Notes: generated by a model from the sequence alone, not told the origin. Positions 24,077 to 33,720 are shown, counted from the first letter of the stretch. The stretch is 64,000 nucleotides of DNA from CAIXDN01 sp964482085 (GCA_964482085.1 CAYZVS010000001.1:62001-126000), one strand, 5' to 3'. Program-made: numbers and translations.

Positions 24077-26956
24077 CTACATTGCCTCTTTTAGGTACTT
24101 CCCTGTCCAAGATTTCTTGTTCTTGGCGATAGTTTCTGGGGTTCCTTCTCCGACGAGTACACCACCGCGCAAACCTCCTTCTGGGCCCATGTCGATGACC
24201 CAGTCGGCGAGCTTGATGACATCGAGGTTATGCTCGATGACGAGGACGGTGTTCCCCTTATCGACCAAGGCGTTCAAAACGACCATGAGGCGCTTGATAT
24301 CGTCAAAATGGAGACCTGTGGTCGGTTCATCCAGAATATAGAGCGTACGGCCTGTGGCGCGGCGTGAGAGCTCGGTGGAGAGCTTAACGCGTTGGGCTTC
24401 ACCACCGGAAAGCGTTGTGGCTGGCTGGCCAAGACGGACGTACCCAAGACCGACCTCGTGCAGGACGGAGAGCTTCTCGTAAATAGCGGGTTGATCGACA
24501 AAGAAGCGACGCGCTTCTTCCACGGTCATGTCGAGAATGTCGGCGATGGTTTTGCCGCGATAATGGATTTCAAGCGCTTCCGAATTGTAGCGCTTTCCAT
24601 GACATTCGTGACATTCGACGTAAACGTCCGGCAAAAATTGCATCGAGATTTGGATGTAGCCATCTCCTCCGCATGGTTCACAGCGTCCGCCGCCTTTGAC
24701 GTTGAAGGAGAATTTACCTGCATCAAAGCCACGCATCTTTGCTTCTGGAATTTCAGTAAACAAATCGCGGATCGCGGTAAAGACGCCTGTGTAGGTAGCT
24801 GGGTTAGAACGTGGCGTGCGGCCGATTGGTGATTGGTCGACAGACACAACCTTATCCAAGTGCTCCATGCCCTCAATTTTTTTATGTTCTGCGACAGGAT
24901 CTTTAGCGCCAAAGAAATGTGCGGACAATGCACGGCCAAGAATATCGAGAACGAGGGTTGATTTACCAGAACCAGAAACACCAGCGACGCAGACGAGCTG
25001 GCCAAGTGGAAATCTCACGTCGACGTTCTTTAAGTTGAAGGCTGTTGCCCCACGAACCGTAACGGCTTTCCCGTTTCCTTTACGGCGTACCTTGGGTTTT
25101 TCCAAAGACATTTTTCCAGATAGATATTGTCCAGTGACCGAGTCTTTATCTTTCTTGATTTGGGCGAGAGTGCCTTGGGCGATGATGTGGCCGCCGTATT
25201 CACCTGCTCCTGGTCCGACGTCGACGATCCAGTCGGCCGCTTTCATGATCGCGTCGTCGTGTTCTACGACAAGAACGGTGTTTCCGAGGTCACGCAGACG
25301 TTTGATTGTGTGGATCAATTTATCGTTGTCGCGCGGATGCAAACCGATTGAAGGCTCATCGAGAATATAAATCACTCCGGACAATTCTGATCCAAGTTGG
25401 GCTGCCAAGCGTACACGCTGCGCTTCTCCGCCGGAGAGCGACATAGCCGAGCGGTCGAGCGTCAGGTAATCCAAACCGACGTCCATCAAGTTTTGAAGGC
25501 GGCGGCGGATTTCTCCCGTAACTTGGTCGACGACGAGACGCTCCTGTTCATTGAAGCCATTTGCGTCTGGTTTTTTCTCGCCCTTGAGTTTGGCGATCTT
25601 GGAACCTTTGAAGGCCGCGGAGTCTTTTGCTTTGCCTGTGCCTTTGCCCAGGCCTTGGAAGAAAACGAGCACTTCATCGAGCGGAAGAAAAACAAGATCA
25701 GCAACAGACTTTTCCACGACCGTGACCGCAAGGCTTTCTTTGCGCAAACGCTTTCCATTGCAGTCAGGACATGTGAGGACACGCATGTAGGCCTCGATTT
25801 CTTTTTGGACGTATTCTGAATCGGTTTCTTTGTGCTTGGCCTCGAGCATCGCCAAAATACCTTCAAATTCTCCGTCACCTTCAAACAGAGCTTTGACTGC
25901 TTTGGGTGAAAATTCTCCAACAGGTTGGTTGATGGTGAAGCCGTGCTTGACTCCGACTTCTTCTAGCTTTTTGAGATGCGTTGTTTGATTACCAGCGATA
26001 CGTGTCCATGGCTTGATAGCTCCTTGAGCGATGGTCAGCTTCTTGTTTGGGATAACAAGCTCCGGCTCAAGCACGAGCTTGGTACCAAGACCGGTACAGG
26101 CCGGACAAGCGCCATGCGGTGAGTTGAAAGAGAAGAGACGCGGTTCAAGTGTTGGTAATGAAATATTACAGCTGGCACAGAACAGGGACTGGGAGAAGAG
26201 TTTTTCTTCCGAGGTTTTCTCATCGAGCGTCAGCACGAGACCATTCCCAAAATCGAGAGCCTGCTTCACAAACTCCAGCATGGTTTCACTGGTGGTCGTT
26301 CCGTCTTTTGGAAGTGTTTGCACGACAACATCGATCGTATGCTCTATCGTTTTATCGATACGTGCATGAAGCAGCTCTTCTAAGTCGACAAGCGTGCCGT
26401 CAAAACGAACCTGGCGATATCCGGCGTTGTTTACGCTCTGCAAAGCGACCTTATGCTCCCCTTTTTGATTACGGACGACGGGCGCCATAAGCAAAATCGT
26501 AGACTTGCTTGTAAGTGCGAGAATTTTTTCTGCAATTTCACGAGCGGTTTGCTCGATGACAGGTGCGCCGCATTCAACGCAATGTGCGCGACCTGCTCGC
26601 GCGTAAAGCAAACGCAAAAAGTCGTAGACTTCCGTGACGGTGCCGACGGTTGAACGCGGATTATGAGAAGTAGTTTTTTGATCGATGGCGATGGTTGGCG
26701 AAAGACCCGTGATTTCATCAACATCAGGCTTGTCTTGAAGCTCCATGAACTGGCGAGCATAAGAAGACATCGATTCCATGTAACGGCGCTGGCCTTCTGC
26801 GTGGATCGTATCGAAAGCGAGGGACGATTTTCCAGATCCAGAGAGACCTGTCACAACAATAAAGTTGTTTTTTGGCAGGTCGATAGAAACGTTCTTGAGG
26901 TTATGGACTCGGGCTCCTTTAATGGAGATCGTGTCATGTAACTTCTTGGATGACAT
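24077..26956 (-). CDS. uvrA: Excinuclease ABC subunit A
   Basis: A 959-residue protein with the full UvrA layout. First ABC half: Walker A GLSGSGKSS and zinc module CASC...CPAC. A second zinc-binding insertion follows, with signature LSGGEAQRVRL. Second half: GVSGSGKST, zinc module CEPC...CHEC and LSGGEAQRVKL. UvrA with UvrB finds bulky DNA lesions. About 28 extra residues, rich in Lys and Gly (GKGTGKAKDSAAFKGSKIAK), sit before the first signature where E. coli has a short linker. The ATG at 26956 is preferred over one 39 bases upstream. Confidence 0.97.
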   Translation of the reverse strand: MSSKKLHDTISIKGARVHNLKNVSIDLPKNNFIVVTGLSGSGKSSLAFDTIHAEGQRRYMESMSSYARQFMELQDKPDVDEITGLSPTIAIDQKTTSHNPRSTVGTVTEVYDFLRLLYARAGRAHCVECGAPVIEQTAREIAEKILALTSKSTILLMAPVVRNQKGEHKVALQSVNNAGYRQVRFDGTLVDLEELLHARIDKTIEHTIDVVVQTLPKDGTTTSETMLEFVKQALDFGNGLVLTLDEKTSEEKLFSQSLFCASCNISLPTLEPRLFSFNSPHGACPACTGLGTKLVLEPELVIPNKKLTIAQGAIKPWTRIAGNQTTHLKKLEEVGVKHGFTINQPVGEFSPKAVKALFEGDGEFEGILAMLEAKHKETDSEYVQKEIEAYMRVLTCPDCNGKRLRKESLAVTVVEKSVADLVFLPLDEVLVFFQGLGKGTGKAKDSAAFKGSKIAKLKGEKKPDANGFNEQERLVVDQVTGEIRRRLQNLMDVGLDYLTLDRSAMSLSGGEAQRVRLAAQLGSELSGVIYILDEPSIGLHPRDNDKLIHTIKRLRDLGNTVLVVEHDDAIMKAADWIVDVGPGAGEYGGHIIAQGTLAQIKKDKDSVTGQYLSGKMSLEKPKVRRKGNGKAVTVRGATAFNLKNVDVRFPLGQLVCVAGVSGSGKSTLVLDILGRALSAHFFGAKDPVAEHKKIEGMEHLDKVVSVDQSPIGRTPRSNPATYTGVFTAIRDLFTEIPEAKMRGFDAGKFSFNVKGGGRCEPCGGDGYIQISMQFLPDVYVECHECHGKRYNSEALEIHYRGKTIADILDMTVEEARRFFVDQPAIYEKLSVLHEVGLGYVRLGQPATTLSGGEAQRVKLSTELSRRATGRTLYILDEPTTGLHFDDIKRLMVVLNALVDKGNTVLVIEHNLDVIKLADWVIDMGPEGGLRGGVLVGEGTPETIAKNKKSWTGKYLKEAM

Positions 26957-26992
26957 GTTGGCGGCGAGGCTATCACCGATAGCGACATATGA

Positions 26993-27018
26993 CAAGAGCC
27001 ACCCCTCGGTGGCTCTTG
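26993..27018 (-). terminator. Terminator of hydrolase-pilin gene
   Basis: CAAGAGCCACC (26993-27003) pairs with GGTGGCTCTTG (27008-27018), with a 4-base loop, three bases after the stop codon on the minus strand. The T run is weak. Confidence 0.65.
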
Positions 27019-27020
27019 CT

Positions 27021-29312
27021 CTATCTGCAGGTTCCGAGTCCGGATGTCATGTCCAGCGGAGCATGAAATGTGCGGAGTAATTCTGAAGTACCTACTTCTG
27101 CTGGCCCACGTCCTGGCTCAGGCTGACATGTTAGTCCCGTTACGCATTGCGTATTAAAATCACACTTAGAGCCTGCCGGGCGAAGCGGGTAACACGCTGC
27201 TTTTTCAGGTGTCATCGGGCCAAATGCGACACCAAAGTCTGCGTCTGAAACAGGGAGCGCGCTGTGGTGCACGAGATAATAGGCAGCGGACCAGGTATCG
27301 TCACCGCAGCCAGTCGATGTACAACGATCTGTAACGGCTGTTGGCAATGCGCCGCTTGGCACACTATCCGTCGTTGATGGGATTACGGCACAAAATCCCG
27401 TACAAGTGCCGTTCACGCACATGGATGAGCATTCATTATCAGATGCACAGGATGCGCCAATCGGCTTACGACATCCAAAGCGCGCAAAGGACCAAGGACG
27501 AAGAACTTCTGGAGCTCGATTAAAGTCCCAAGTTGTGGGGCCTCCGGAATTGTAGGCACCTCCTGTATTGCTAAACATTCCTGCAAACTCTTCTTCTGAA
27601 CAGCGATTCGGATCTGCGGCGGACGTTGAGCAGTGATAGCGGTTTGCCATACAATAGGAGTTCACGCCTCCGCTGGTGACAAGATTACATCCACCGGTAA
27701 ACGCACCGGTTCCCTGCTCGGTCTCGCGATAATATCGCTCAGATCCTACTGGACCGAATCCGAGAGTAGAGCATACAGGCCTTGGGCTCAGTTCTTGGTC
27801 TCTCGCATTGCCACCGACACATCTTCCGGGTGCCGTTGGTCCATTTTGCTCACAGAAAAATCCTGTGGCACATGTCACCGGAGGATCTGTGCTCATATTG
27901 CACTGACTTCCGTCTGTACCTGTGTTGCAAGTCCAGTTACCGGTCGCATCTCCAAGCAAGGACCCTTGAGCCTGTCTGCATGTACCCACCTGACAAGCAA
28001 CCTGCATAGTTCCATTATTGTTGGTTGGGGAACCGTCTTCTGACGTTGTGACATCGCAACCACCTGAGGAGCAACGACAAAGCTCATTCGCTCGGCCTTG
28101 AGTACATTGGCCGCTTGAAAGCCCTTCCGTTCCCTGGGTGCGCAAGCAGACACGTCCATCACGGCACTGCGAATCTTTTACACAGGCTGGAATATTTGCT
28201 CCACCTTCATCGGCATTCGCGCGCGACTCTGGTGCAATCGCCACACATTCTATTGATGCTGGATTTAGCGATAGATTTGTCGTGTTGACGTTAATCGTTT
28301 GTAAAATCGCGTAAGCCGCGAGCACCACAACCATTCCGATCAATGCATCGCGAATAATTTGCTTGCCGCGTTGAGCTGAGCTGATTCCTGCCGAGCCGAC
28401 AAGATAGAGAAATCCGCCATATACAACCATGACAATGGCAACAACAAGAATAATCGACACGAGATAGCGATAGACCGTGTTGATGTACTGTGGTAATCCG
28501 CTTACCTGAGTCACTCCTCCGATTGATATGCCGAGCGTAATCGGTACAGGCGCGCCATCTGTGTCGCAGGTTGTCGAATATCCAGCGGAAGCGATCCCTG
28601 CACTTGGATCATCGACATCAGCCACCGCATCTGGAAAAACTTCATCCGCTTCTGTCCCCGCGGGACAGCTGGTCGAAGTACCTCCCCCAGAAATTTGAGG
28701 TGCGAGTGTACAGGACCAACGACGATACCCTTCACCTGACAGGTGCGTATTACGGCTGCGAATCTGAGATGCTCCCGTTCCCGGATTGGAATCTTGTTGA
28801 AAAGGTCCTGCGGCACTTCCTGAACGTCCGTCGATCCAGCGTGCGCCTAAACCAGGCACGATCGATGATTGAGCACTCGCTGTACGATCGTGTCGTTCTT
28901 GAACGCCTGAATCTCTGCTTGTTGCGGGACCGATCCATACAACCTGGGCTCCGCTTCCGCTTGCGGCGGTATAGGCTTGTCGCAATCGGCTTTCATAGGT
29001 AGATCGATTGCCCGACGTGACATCGTCATTACCACCAATCACCAGAATCACGAGCTCCGGATGACGAGATGAAACCATGCTACTGATGGTGTTGCTCGTC
29101 AGGAACCAGTTTAATCCTTTGCCTGGGTGAACAGATGAGTCCGTAACCGTGATGTCAAAACCTTCCAGTGCTTGTGTGAGCGGACGACGCAGTCCTTGGC
29201 CTTGGCTATCGCCGATGATGACGGCGGTGCGAGCCTGTGCCGATGCTGGCAAAAATAAAAAAACGATGACGAGTGGTGCTAGAACGGAAAGAAAAGAACG
29301 GAGAAAGCGCAT
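27021..29312 (-). CDS. Secreted SGNH hydrolase fused to T4SS-pilin-like hairpin and Cys-rich tail
   Basis: A 763-residue protein. Signal peptide 1-28 (ASAQA). SGNH hydrolase domain (about 29-200) with GDSQGQG (Ser36), GGND (93-96) and a late NTHLSGEGY carrying the catalytic His. A linker leads to two membrane helices (about 283-306 and 322-342) in the pattern of the CPR T4SS_pilin family: YGGFLYLVGS...GKQIIRDALIGMVVVLAAYAI. Then about 400 residues of Cys-rich repeats (CVKDSQCRDGRVC, CASDNECSSMC, CDFNTQCVTGLTC). SGNH enzymes cleave esters. The fusion suggests a membrane-tethered surface esterase built on a pilin-type anchor. The DsbA-like gene upstream could make its disulfides. Confidence 0.85.
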   Translation of the reverse strand: MRFLRSFLSVLAPLVIVFLFLPASAQARTAVIIGDSQGQGLRRPLTQALEGFDITVTDSSVHPGKGLNWFLTSNTISSMVSSRHPELVILVIGGNDDVTSGNRSTYESRLRQAYTAASGSGAQVVWIGPATSRDSGVQERHDRTASAQSSIVPGLGARWIDGRSGSAAGPFQQDSNPGTGASQIRSRNTHLSGEGYRRWSCTLAPQISGGGTSTSCPAGTEADEVFPDAVADVDDPSAGIASAGYSTTCDTDGAPVPITLGISIGGVTQVSGLPQYINTVYRYLVSIILVVAIVMVVYGGFLYLVGSAGISSAQRGKQIIRDALIGMVVVLAAYAILQTINVNTTNLSLNPASIECVAIAPESRANADEGGANIPACVKDSQCRDGRVCLRTQGTEGLSSGQCTQGRANELCRCSSGGCDVTTSEDGSPTNNNGTMQVACQVGTCRQAQGSLLGDATGNWTCNTGTDGSQCNMSTDPPVTCATGFFCEQNGPTAPGRCVGGNARDQELSPRPVCSTLGFGPVGSERYYRETEQGTGAFTGGCNLVTSGGVNSYCMANRYHCSTSAADPNRCSEEEFAGMFSNTGGAYNSGGPTTWDFNRAPEVLRPWSFARFGCRKPIGASCASDNECSSMCVNGTCTGFCAVIPSTTDSVPSGALPTAVTDRCTSTGCGDDTWSAAYYLVHHSALPVSDADFGVAFGPMTPEKAACYPLRPAGSKCDFNTQCVTGLTCQPEPGRGPAEVGTSELLRTFHAPLDMTSGLGTCR

Positions 29313-29315
29313 ATA

Positions 29316-30059
29316 TTATTGTGTGGCTCGCTTACGGAATTCCTCAACGAGCAATTGAAGCGTCTCTCTGTCGACAGCACCCTCGATTTTTACGCCATTG
29401 AAAAAGAAGGTCGGTGTTCCTTCAACACCTGCAAGCAGACCGGCCTCGAGGTCAGCTCGTACTTGTGTTTGGGTTTGCTCAGAATTCAGACAGTCGTTGA
29501 AAAGTGTTTCATCGAGACCGGTTTCACGCGCGAGCCTTAAGAGGTCCGCCTCTACAAATTCCGATTTTTTCAAAAGAAAAAGCTTGTCGTGATACGGCCA
29601 AAAACGACCCTGCTCGGTTGCGCATACGGCGGCGGCGGCGGCGCGCGATGCTCCGGGATGAAGTGAGTCTACGGGAAAATTGCGGATGACTAATCGTACA
29701 TCGTCCTTTTGTTCTGTTACTAATTCACGGATCGGTTCAAAGGAAGCTTGGCAAAACGGGCAGCCGTAGTCGAGAAACTCGACAATGGTTACGGCTGGAC
29801 GCTCGGAACCCGTGTAAGGTGCTTTGCTGTCTTCAAGTACTGGTGCTCGGTTTTGGGATTCCTTCACGGCACGGTCTGCCAAAGCGCGGTCGATGGAAAA
29901 TCGAATGCGTTCACGTTTAAGTGGGTTGAGCTCACCTGAACGAATCGAGCGGAAATAAATAGAGACCTGCCAGGTGAAGGCGCCCAGAAGGATAACGAGG
30001 ACAAGCGTGAGCGCGAGTCCGAGAGTTTTACCAAGTGACATCACGAGCGATTTTACCAT
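29316..30059 (-). CDS. DsbA-family thiol oxidoreductase, membrane-anchored
   Basis: A 247-residue protein. N-terminal anchor at residues ~10-32, then a thioredoxin fold with the CPFC active site (Cys100 and Cys103). A helical insert follows, with the cis-proline motif GVEGTPTFFFNGVKIEG. This is the DsbA/DsbG-like (Thioredoxin_4) type that forms or shuffles disulfide bonds outside the membrane. It lies three bases before the Cys-rich hydrolase gene, which is therefore a likely substrate. It is divergent from secG. Confidence 0.92.
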   Translation of the reverse strand: MVKSLVMSLGKTLGLALTLVLVILLGAFTWQVSIYFRSIRSGELNPLKRERIRFSIDRALADRAVKESQNRAPVLEDSKAPYTGSERPAVTIVEFLDYGCPFCQASFEPIRELVTEQKDDVRLVIRNFPVDSLHPGASRAAAAAVCATEQGRFWPYHDKLFLLKKSEFVEADLLRLARETGLDETLFNDCLNSEQTQTQVRADLEAGLLAGVEGTPTFFFNGVKIEGAVDRETLQLLVEEFRKRATQ

Positions 30060-30107
30060 GCCGGAACGGTTGACGGAACGTGGGCTAAGCGCTAGCCTAG
30101 GCCCGTT

Positions 30108-30329
30108 ATGAGATCATTCATTCTTGCGATCGCGATGATCGCCTTCTCGGTACTCCTGTGCGTGACCATTTTGCTTCAGCAACGTGGCACGGGTTTGGGT
30201 GGCGCCTTTGGCGGTGAAGGGAACGTTTTCCGCACCAAGCGCGGTGTAGAAAAGGGCTTGTTCTACGCGACAATCGCTATTGGTTGTCTGTTTGTCGGAA
30301 CATCCATTTTGAATCTCTTCTTGGCTTAA
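30108..30329 (+). CDS. secG: Protein translocase subunit SecG
   Basis: A 73-residue protein with two membrane helices (about 2-23 and 52-72). The cytosolic loop contains the SecG signature LLQQRGTGLGGAFGG. SecG joins SecYE and helps SecA-driven export. The length is normal. No SD is seen before the ATG. Confidence 0.95.
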   Translation: MRSFILAIAMIAFSVLLCVTILLQQRGTGLGGAFGGEGNVFRTKRGVEKGLFYATIAIGCLFVGTSILNLFLA

Positions 30330-30377
30330 ACCGAGTACCGCAAGACGTACGTCCGGCGGTACGGTAGGATCTATCCC

Positions 30378-32216
30378 ATGAATACTTTGCTCGCGCAGCT
30401 CCAAAAGATCTGGAAACGGATCTTTTTCTGGCAGCAAACATCGTCGAGCGACTCACATGAGGTGAAGCCGCACGTGCATGCCGATCGCGCTTTGGTTTTA
30501 TCCGTGACAAAACCGCGTTCTTTTCCGAGTTTTAAACAACTGCGCTTTATTAATCGCGTTCTCAGTGGGGCAGAACGGAATTGGTTTTGGGGCGCTGTTT
30601 TTGTTTTCTTGGCCGCGCTTGCCTTGGGGACGGCGGATTTGGCTGCGACGCGCTTAGTGGTTGTGCCTGCCGTTGGCGGAACGTATACAGAAGGCTTGGT
30701 TGGAAGTCCCAAGTCGATCAATCCTCTATTTGCTCCACTCAACGATGTGGACCGGGACTTAGTTAGCCTTATTTATACTGGCTTATTCCGTCCGGGAGAG
30801 CAGCTTGAGCCCGTACCCGATTTGGCCGAGAAGTATCAGTGGAGCGCGGATGGCAAAACACTTGATGTTATGTTGCGTAGGGACGTGCGATTTCATGATG
30901 GTGTTCCACTTACTGCCGATGACGTTGTGTTTACGTATCAAGCTGCAAAGAATACAGCCTGGCGCAGTCCACTTGCCGGACAATTCCGTGATATTCAAAT
31001 TGTCCGCGTTGATGAATCAACCGTTCAATTCCAGCTTCCGTCTCCTGATCCGAGTTTTCTCATGATGCTGACGGTCGGTATTTTGCCGGCGCATATTTGG
31101 GAAGAAATTCCGGATGCGAATGCGCATTTAGCTGATGCGAATTTGCGACCTATCGGTACAGGCCCGTATCAAGTTTCGACATTTACACGCGATAGCCGCG
31201 GGCAAATCCTTCATTTTAATCTGAAACGCTTTGGAGCGTACTACGGAATCAAGCCACTCATAGATGCAGTACGTCTCCGCTTCTTTGTGGATCGACCATC
31301 CGCGAGCTCGGCGCTGCGTAACGGGCAAATCGATGGACTAGCCTTTTTGCCTTGGGCAGAAGCATCGGATCTGCGTGGCGAAAGCTATTTGATTCGTCGT
31401 ATCGAATTACCACAAGAGACGATCGCCTTCTTCAATACAAAAGAGGCGTTGCTCAAGGATGTACGTATGCGTGAAGCGCTGGCGCAAGCTGTAGATCCGA
31501 GCGAGATCGCTTCATTGGTTGGCGAGCAGGTGACAGCGGTAACTGGGCCATATCCATTTCTTGATTACGCGACTGGCACAAAACCGGATCTTGAAGCTGC
31601 ACGTACCAAACTCGACACTCTCGGTTGGAAAGTCCCTGAAGGCGGTACGGTAAGACAGTTTGTGGGTACAGGTGCTGCCGCGTCATCTACCGCTAGCACA
31701 ACTCAACTCACGCTCAAGATTCTTGTTCCGACTCAACCTGATTTGCAAAAAGTCGCCGAGCTTTTAAAGCGTCGTTGGTCGCTTTTGGGTGCTGAGGTCA
31801 CGATTCAATCAGATGAACCGGAGCTTTTGTTGCGCAATGCTCTTGAGAAACGCGATTATCAAATTCTCGTAACCAATCTACTCCTCCCCCCAAATCAAGA
31901 TCTCACGGCTTTTTGGGCGAGTAAAAATGCGACGGGAAACGGCCTGAACCTTTCCGGACTTGCCGATCGCGATGTCGATACGGCCCTTGATCGCATTGCT
32001 ACAGTAACGAGTACCGAGCAGTTGATTCTGGCCCAGAAGCAGTTTACCGACGAGATCATCAAGCGCACACCTGCGTTGTTCTTAATGCGTCCCGTGTACG
32101 CTTATCTCGTTTCCAAGCGCATTCAAGGAACGGGAGATATACGGCTCATTAAGCCAGCTGATCGCTTCTTAACTATCAGCAATTGGTATATAAAAACAGG
32201 TTGGGGATGGAGATAG
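30378..32216 (+). CDS. ABC-type peptide-binding protein (SBP_bac_5), membrane-anchored
   Basis: A 612-residue protein. About 70 basic cytosolic residues precede one membrane helix (about 70-92, WFWGAVFVFLAALALGTADL). The solute-binding domain shows the family-5 motifs GSPKSINPLFAP, LAEKYQWSADGKTL, RFHDGVPLTADDV and RPIGTGPYQVS. Such proteins capture oligopeptides or similar solutes for ABC importers. No permease or ATPase genes are adjacent, so partners must lie elsewhere. The long cytosolic N-terminus is unusual for this family. The ATG lies 10 bases after a TAGGAT box, again a very short leader. Confidence 0.9.
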   Translation: MNTLLAQLQKIWKRIFFWQQTSSSDSHEVKPHVHADRALVLSVTKPRSFPSFKQLRFINRVLSGAERNWFWGAVFVFLAALALGTADLAATRLVVVPAVGGTYTEGLVGSPKSINPLFAPLNDVDRDLVSLIYTGLFRPGEQLEPVPDLAEKYQWSADGKTLDVMLRRDVRFHDGVPLTADDVVFTYQAAKNTAWRSPLAGQFRDIQIVRVDESTVQFQLPSPDPSFLMMLTVGILPAHIWEEIPDANAHLADANLRPIGTGPYQVSTFTRDSRGQILHFNLKRFGAYYGIKPLIDAVRLRFFVDRPSASSALRNGQIDGLAFLPWAEASDLRGESYLIRRIELPQETIAFFNTKEALLKDVRMREALAQAVDPSEIASLVGEQVTAVTGPYPFLDYATGTKPDLEAARTKLDTLGWKVPEGGTVRQFVGTGAAASSTASTTQLTLKILVPTQPDLQKVAELLKRRWSLLGAEVTIQSDEPELLLRNALEKRDYQILVTNLLLPPNQDLTAFWASKNATGNGLNLSGLADRDVDTALDRIATVTSTEQLILAQKQFTDEIIKRTPALFLMRPVYAYLVSKRIQGTGDIRLIKPADRFLTISNWYIKTGWGWR

Positions 32217-32222
32217 AAGATC

Positions 32223-32251
32223 TTGACATTTTAGCTAAAATCTGGTAATAA
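32223..32251 (+). promoter_or_regulatory. Strong sigma-70 type promoter
   Basis: TTGACA (32223-32228), 17-base spacer, TAATAA (32246-32251). The spacer contains TTTTAGCTAAAA, a perfect 12-base palindrome that could be an operator. It drives the orphan gene at 32286. Confidence 0.75.
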
Positions 32252-32285
32252 ATTACTAGTTCCTTTCCAAAACCAAGGAGTTCCC

Positions 32286-32717
32286 GTGGAGCGCATCGAC
32301 CAGATCATGGCCCGTTTGCTCGTGGGTGGCCGGCGTATTGCGCCGGACAAACCCATCGGAAACTGTGCCCTGTGCGGCACGGAAGCGACCCATGGCAACA
32401 GCCTGGTCGCCGACAAGGATTGCGAGCATTTCAGCTGTCGCGAGAAGCTGCGCGCAGGAGCGATCACGCTCCTCGTCCTCGAGCAGGACTATCTGCGCGT
32501 AGCCGAAGCGCTCTCCAAGGAGGGAGTGCTCTATACTCGGCTCGAGCAACGACTACTTCCCTACGTCACGCGGCCTTCGAGCGTGATGCTCTGCCGCATG
32601 ATCACGTTCTGCCTCGCGGAGATCGCGCACGATCCCTCGATTCGAGGGGTACGTAAGACGTATCTCTCCAACTGGCTCGCGGACATTCGTGGGACCTATC
32701 TCCCCACCAGCAACTGA
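32286..32717 (+). CDS. Orphan protein with possible zinc site
   Basis: A 143-residue protein beginning with GTG, 5 bases after AAGGAG. Near the N-terminus NCALCG and DCEHFSC could form a zinc site (CxxC...CxHxxC). The rest is helical, with several Leu-rich segments (AITLLVLEQDYLRVAEAL). No signal or membrane segment. It has its own consensus promoter and a double terminator, so it is an independent unit. Codon style matches the other orphans. No family is recognised. Confidence 0.7.
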   Translation: MERIDQIMARLLVGGRRIAPDKPIGNCALCGTEATHGNSLVADKDCEHFSCREKLRAGAITLLVLEQDYLRVAEALSKEGVLYTRLEQRLLPYVTRPSSVMLCRMITFCLAEIAHDPSIRGVRKTYLSNWLADIRGTYLPTSN

Positions 32718-32741
32718 CGTCGACGATTCTCGTCGACAAAA

Positions 32742-32785
32742 CGACCCCGACCAGCTTAACAGCGGTCGGGGTCGAATTATTTTTT
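32742..32785 (+). terminator. Rho-independent terminator
   Basis: CGACCCCGACC (32742-32752) pairs with GGTCGGGGTCG (32764-32774), followed by AATTATTTTTTTT. A smaller GTCGAC hairpin precedes it. Confidence 0.9.
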
Positions 32786-32791
32786 TTGGTT

Positions 32792-33646
32792 TTATCCTTC
32801 CAAACGTCGAATCATCCCAAGATTGATCTCGATATCACGCAATTTTTGACGTTGTGAACGCATGCCTGAATACAGGTCCTGCATGAATCCTTGTACTGCT
32901 GGACGTTGATTCTCGCTAAAATTATAGGCCTCCACTGCCAACTTGCTGTTCTTGGCCATCTTTAAGCTTTCTTGCGCATTAATCTCATCGATCATTTTAT
33001 CAAGTTCATTCTCTACGATCTGCGCTTCTTCTTGTAATTGCGCTTCCTTGGTCTGGAGCTCAATCGAAGATGGATGTTTAACCATTGAAGGCTTTAGCTC
33101 GATGTACAGCTCTTCATCGGCCATGAGCGCGTCCCATTCTGCGGGTTTGGGGATCAAGAGATCTTCACCACGACCCTTGGCCTTGAACGCTTCTCTTAAT
33201 GACGGTGCGAGGATCGAGGCATGCATTTTTAATAGATGCGTTTGTTTATCATCGAGCATTTTGATGCGGGCTCGCGTTTCTCCGGAGACTTCTGCGCCCA
33301 TTTTATGGATATCGCGGGAAAGCGACTCTTCCTCCGTTAACTGGGTGTTGACGTTACGCATCTTAGAAACTAGTCCTTCAAGCATTTCATTGACGGACAT
33401 GACTTCCATGCTTTCTATTTCTTCTAAATCATCCTCACGTAAAGGCATGGTTTCCATTATGTCTTCCATATCACGACGATCCTGCATCTGCTTTTTTTGC
33501 ATCGCATTACTCTCACGTGCTTTTGCGGTCCAGTTAGCTTGCTCTACTTTTTGTGAGGCCTCCGCTAATGATTGCTTATCTGCAGCCGCTTTTTCATCAC
33601 GTCCTTTGAGCGTGGACATCATTTTGTCGAAAGACTCTGATTTCAT
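32792..33646 (-). CDS. Long coiled-coil protein of unknown function
   Basis: A 284-residue protein, almost wholly helical and highly charged, with long heptad-like stretches (SLAEASQKVEQANWTAKARE; then TKEAQLQEEAQIVENELDKM). No signal peptide or catalytic motif. The ATG at 33646 is preferred because the -10 box ends at 33656. A start at 33652 would lie upstream of the transcript's 5' end, so the mRNA is probably leaderless. Possible structural or scaffold role; no family is recognised. Confidence 0.72.
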   Translation of the reverse strand: MKSESFDKMMSTLKGRDEKAAADKQSLAEASQKVEQANWTAKARESNAMQKKQMQDRRDMEDIMETMPLREDDLEEIESMEVMSVNEMLEGLVSKMRNVNTQLTEEESLSRDIHKMGAEVSGETRARIKMLDDKQTHLLKMHASILAPSLREAFKAKGRGEDLLIPKPAEWDALMADEELYIELKPSMVKHPSSIELQTKEAQLQEEAQIVENELDKMIDEINAQESLKMAKNSKLAVEAYNFSENQRPAVQGFMQDLYSGMRSQRQKLRDIEINLGMIRRLEG

Positions 33647-33655
33647 ATGCATAAT

Positions 33656-33684
33656 ATAATAACATTTTTTTGACCTCTCGTCAA
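33656..33684 (-). promoter_or_regulatory. Promoter of coiled-coil gene (leaderless start)
   Basis: Minus strand: TTGACG (33684-33679), 17-base spacer, TATTAT (33661-33656). Transcription should begin within a few bases of the ATG at 33646. Confidence 0.7.
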
Positions 33685-33720
33685 AAAGGGCCAACTACAA
33701 ATAAAAAAATCCCTTGCACA

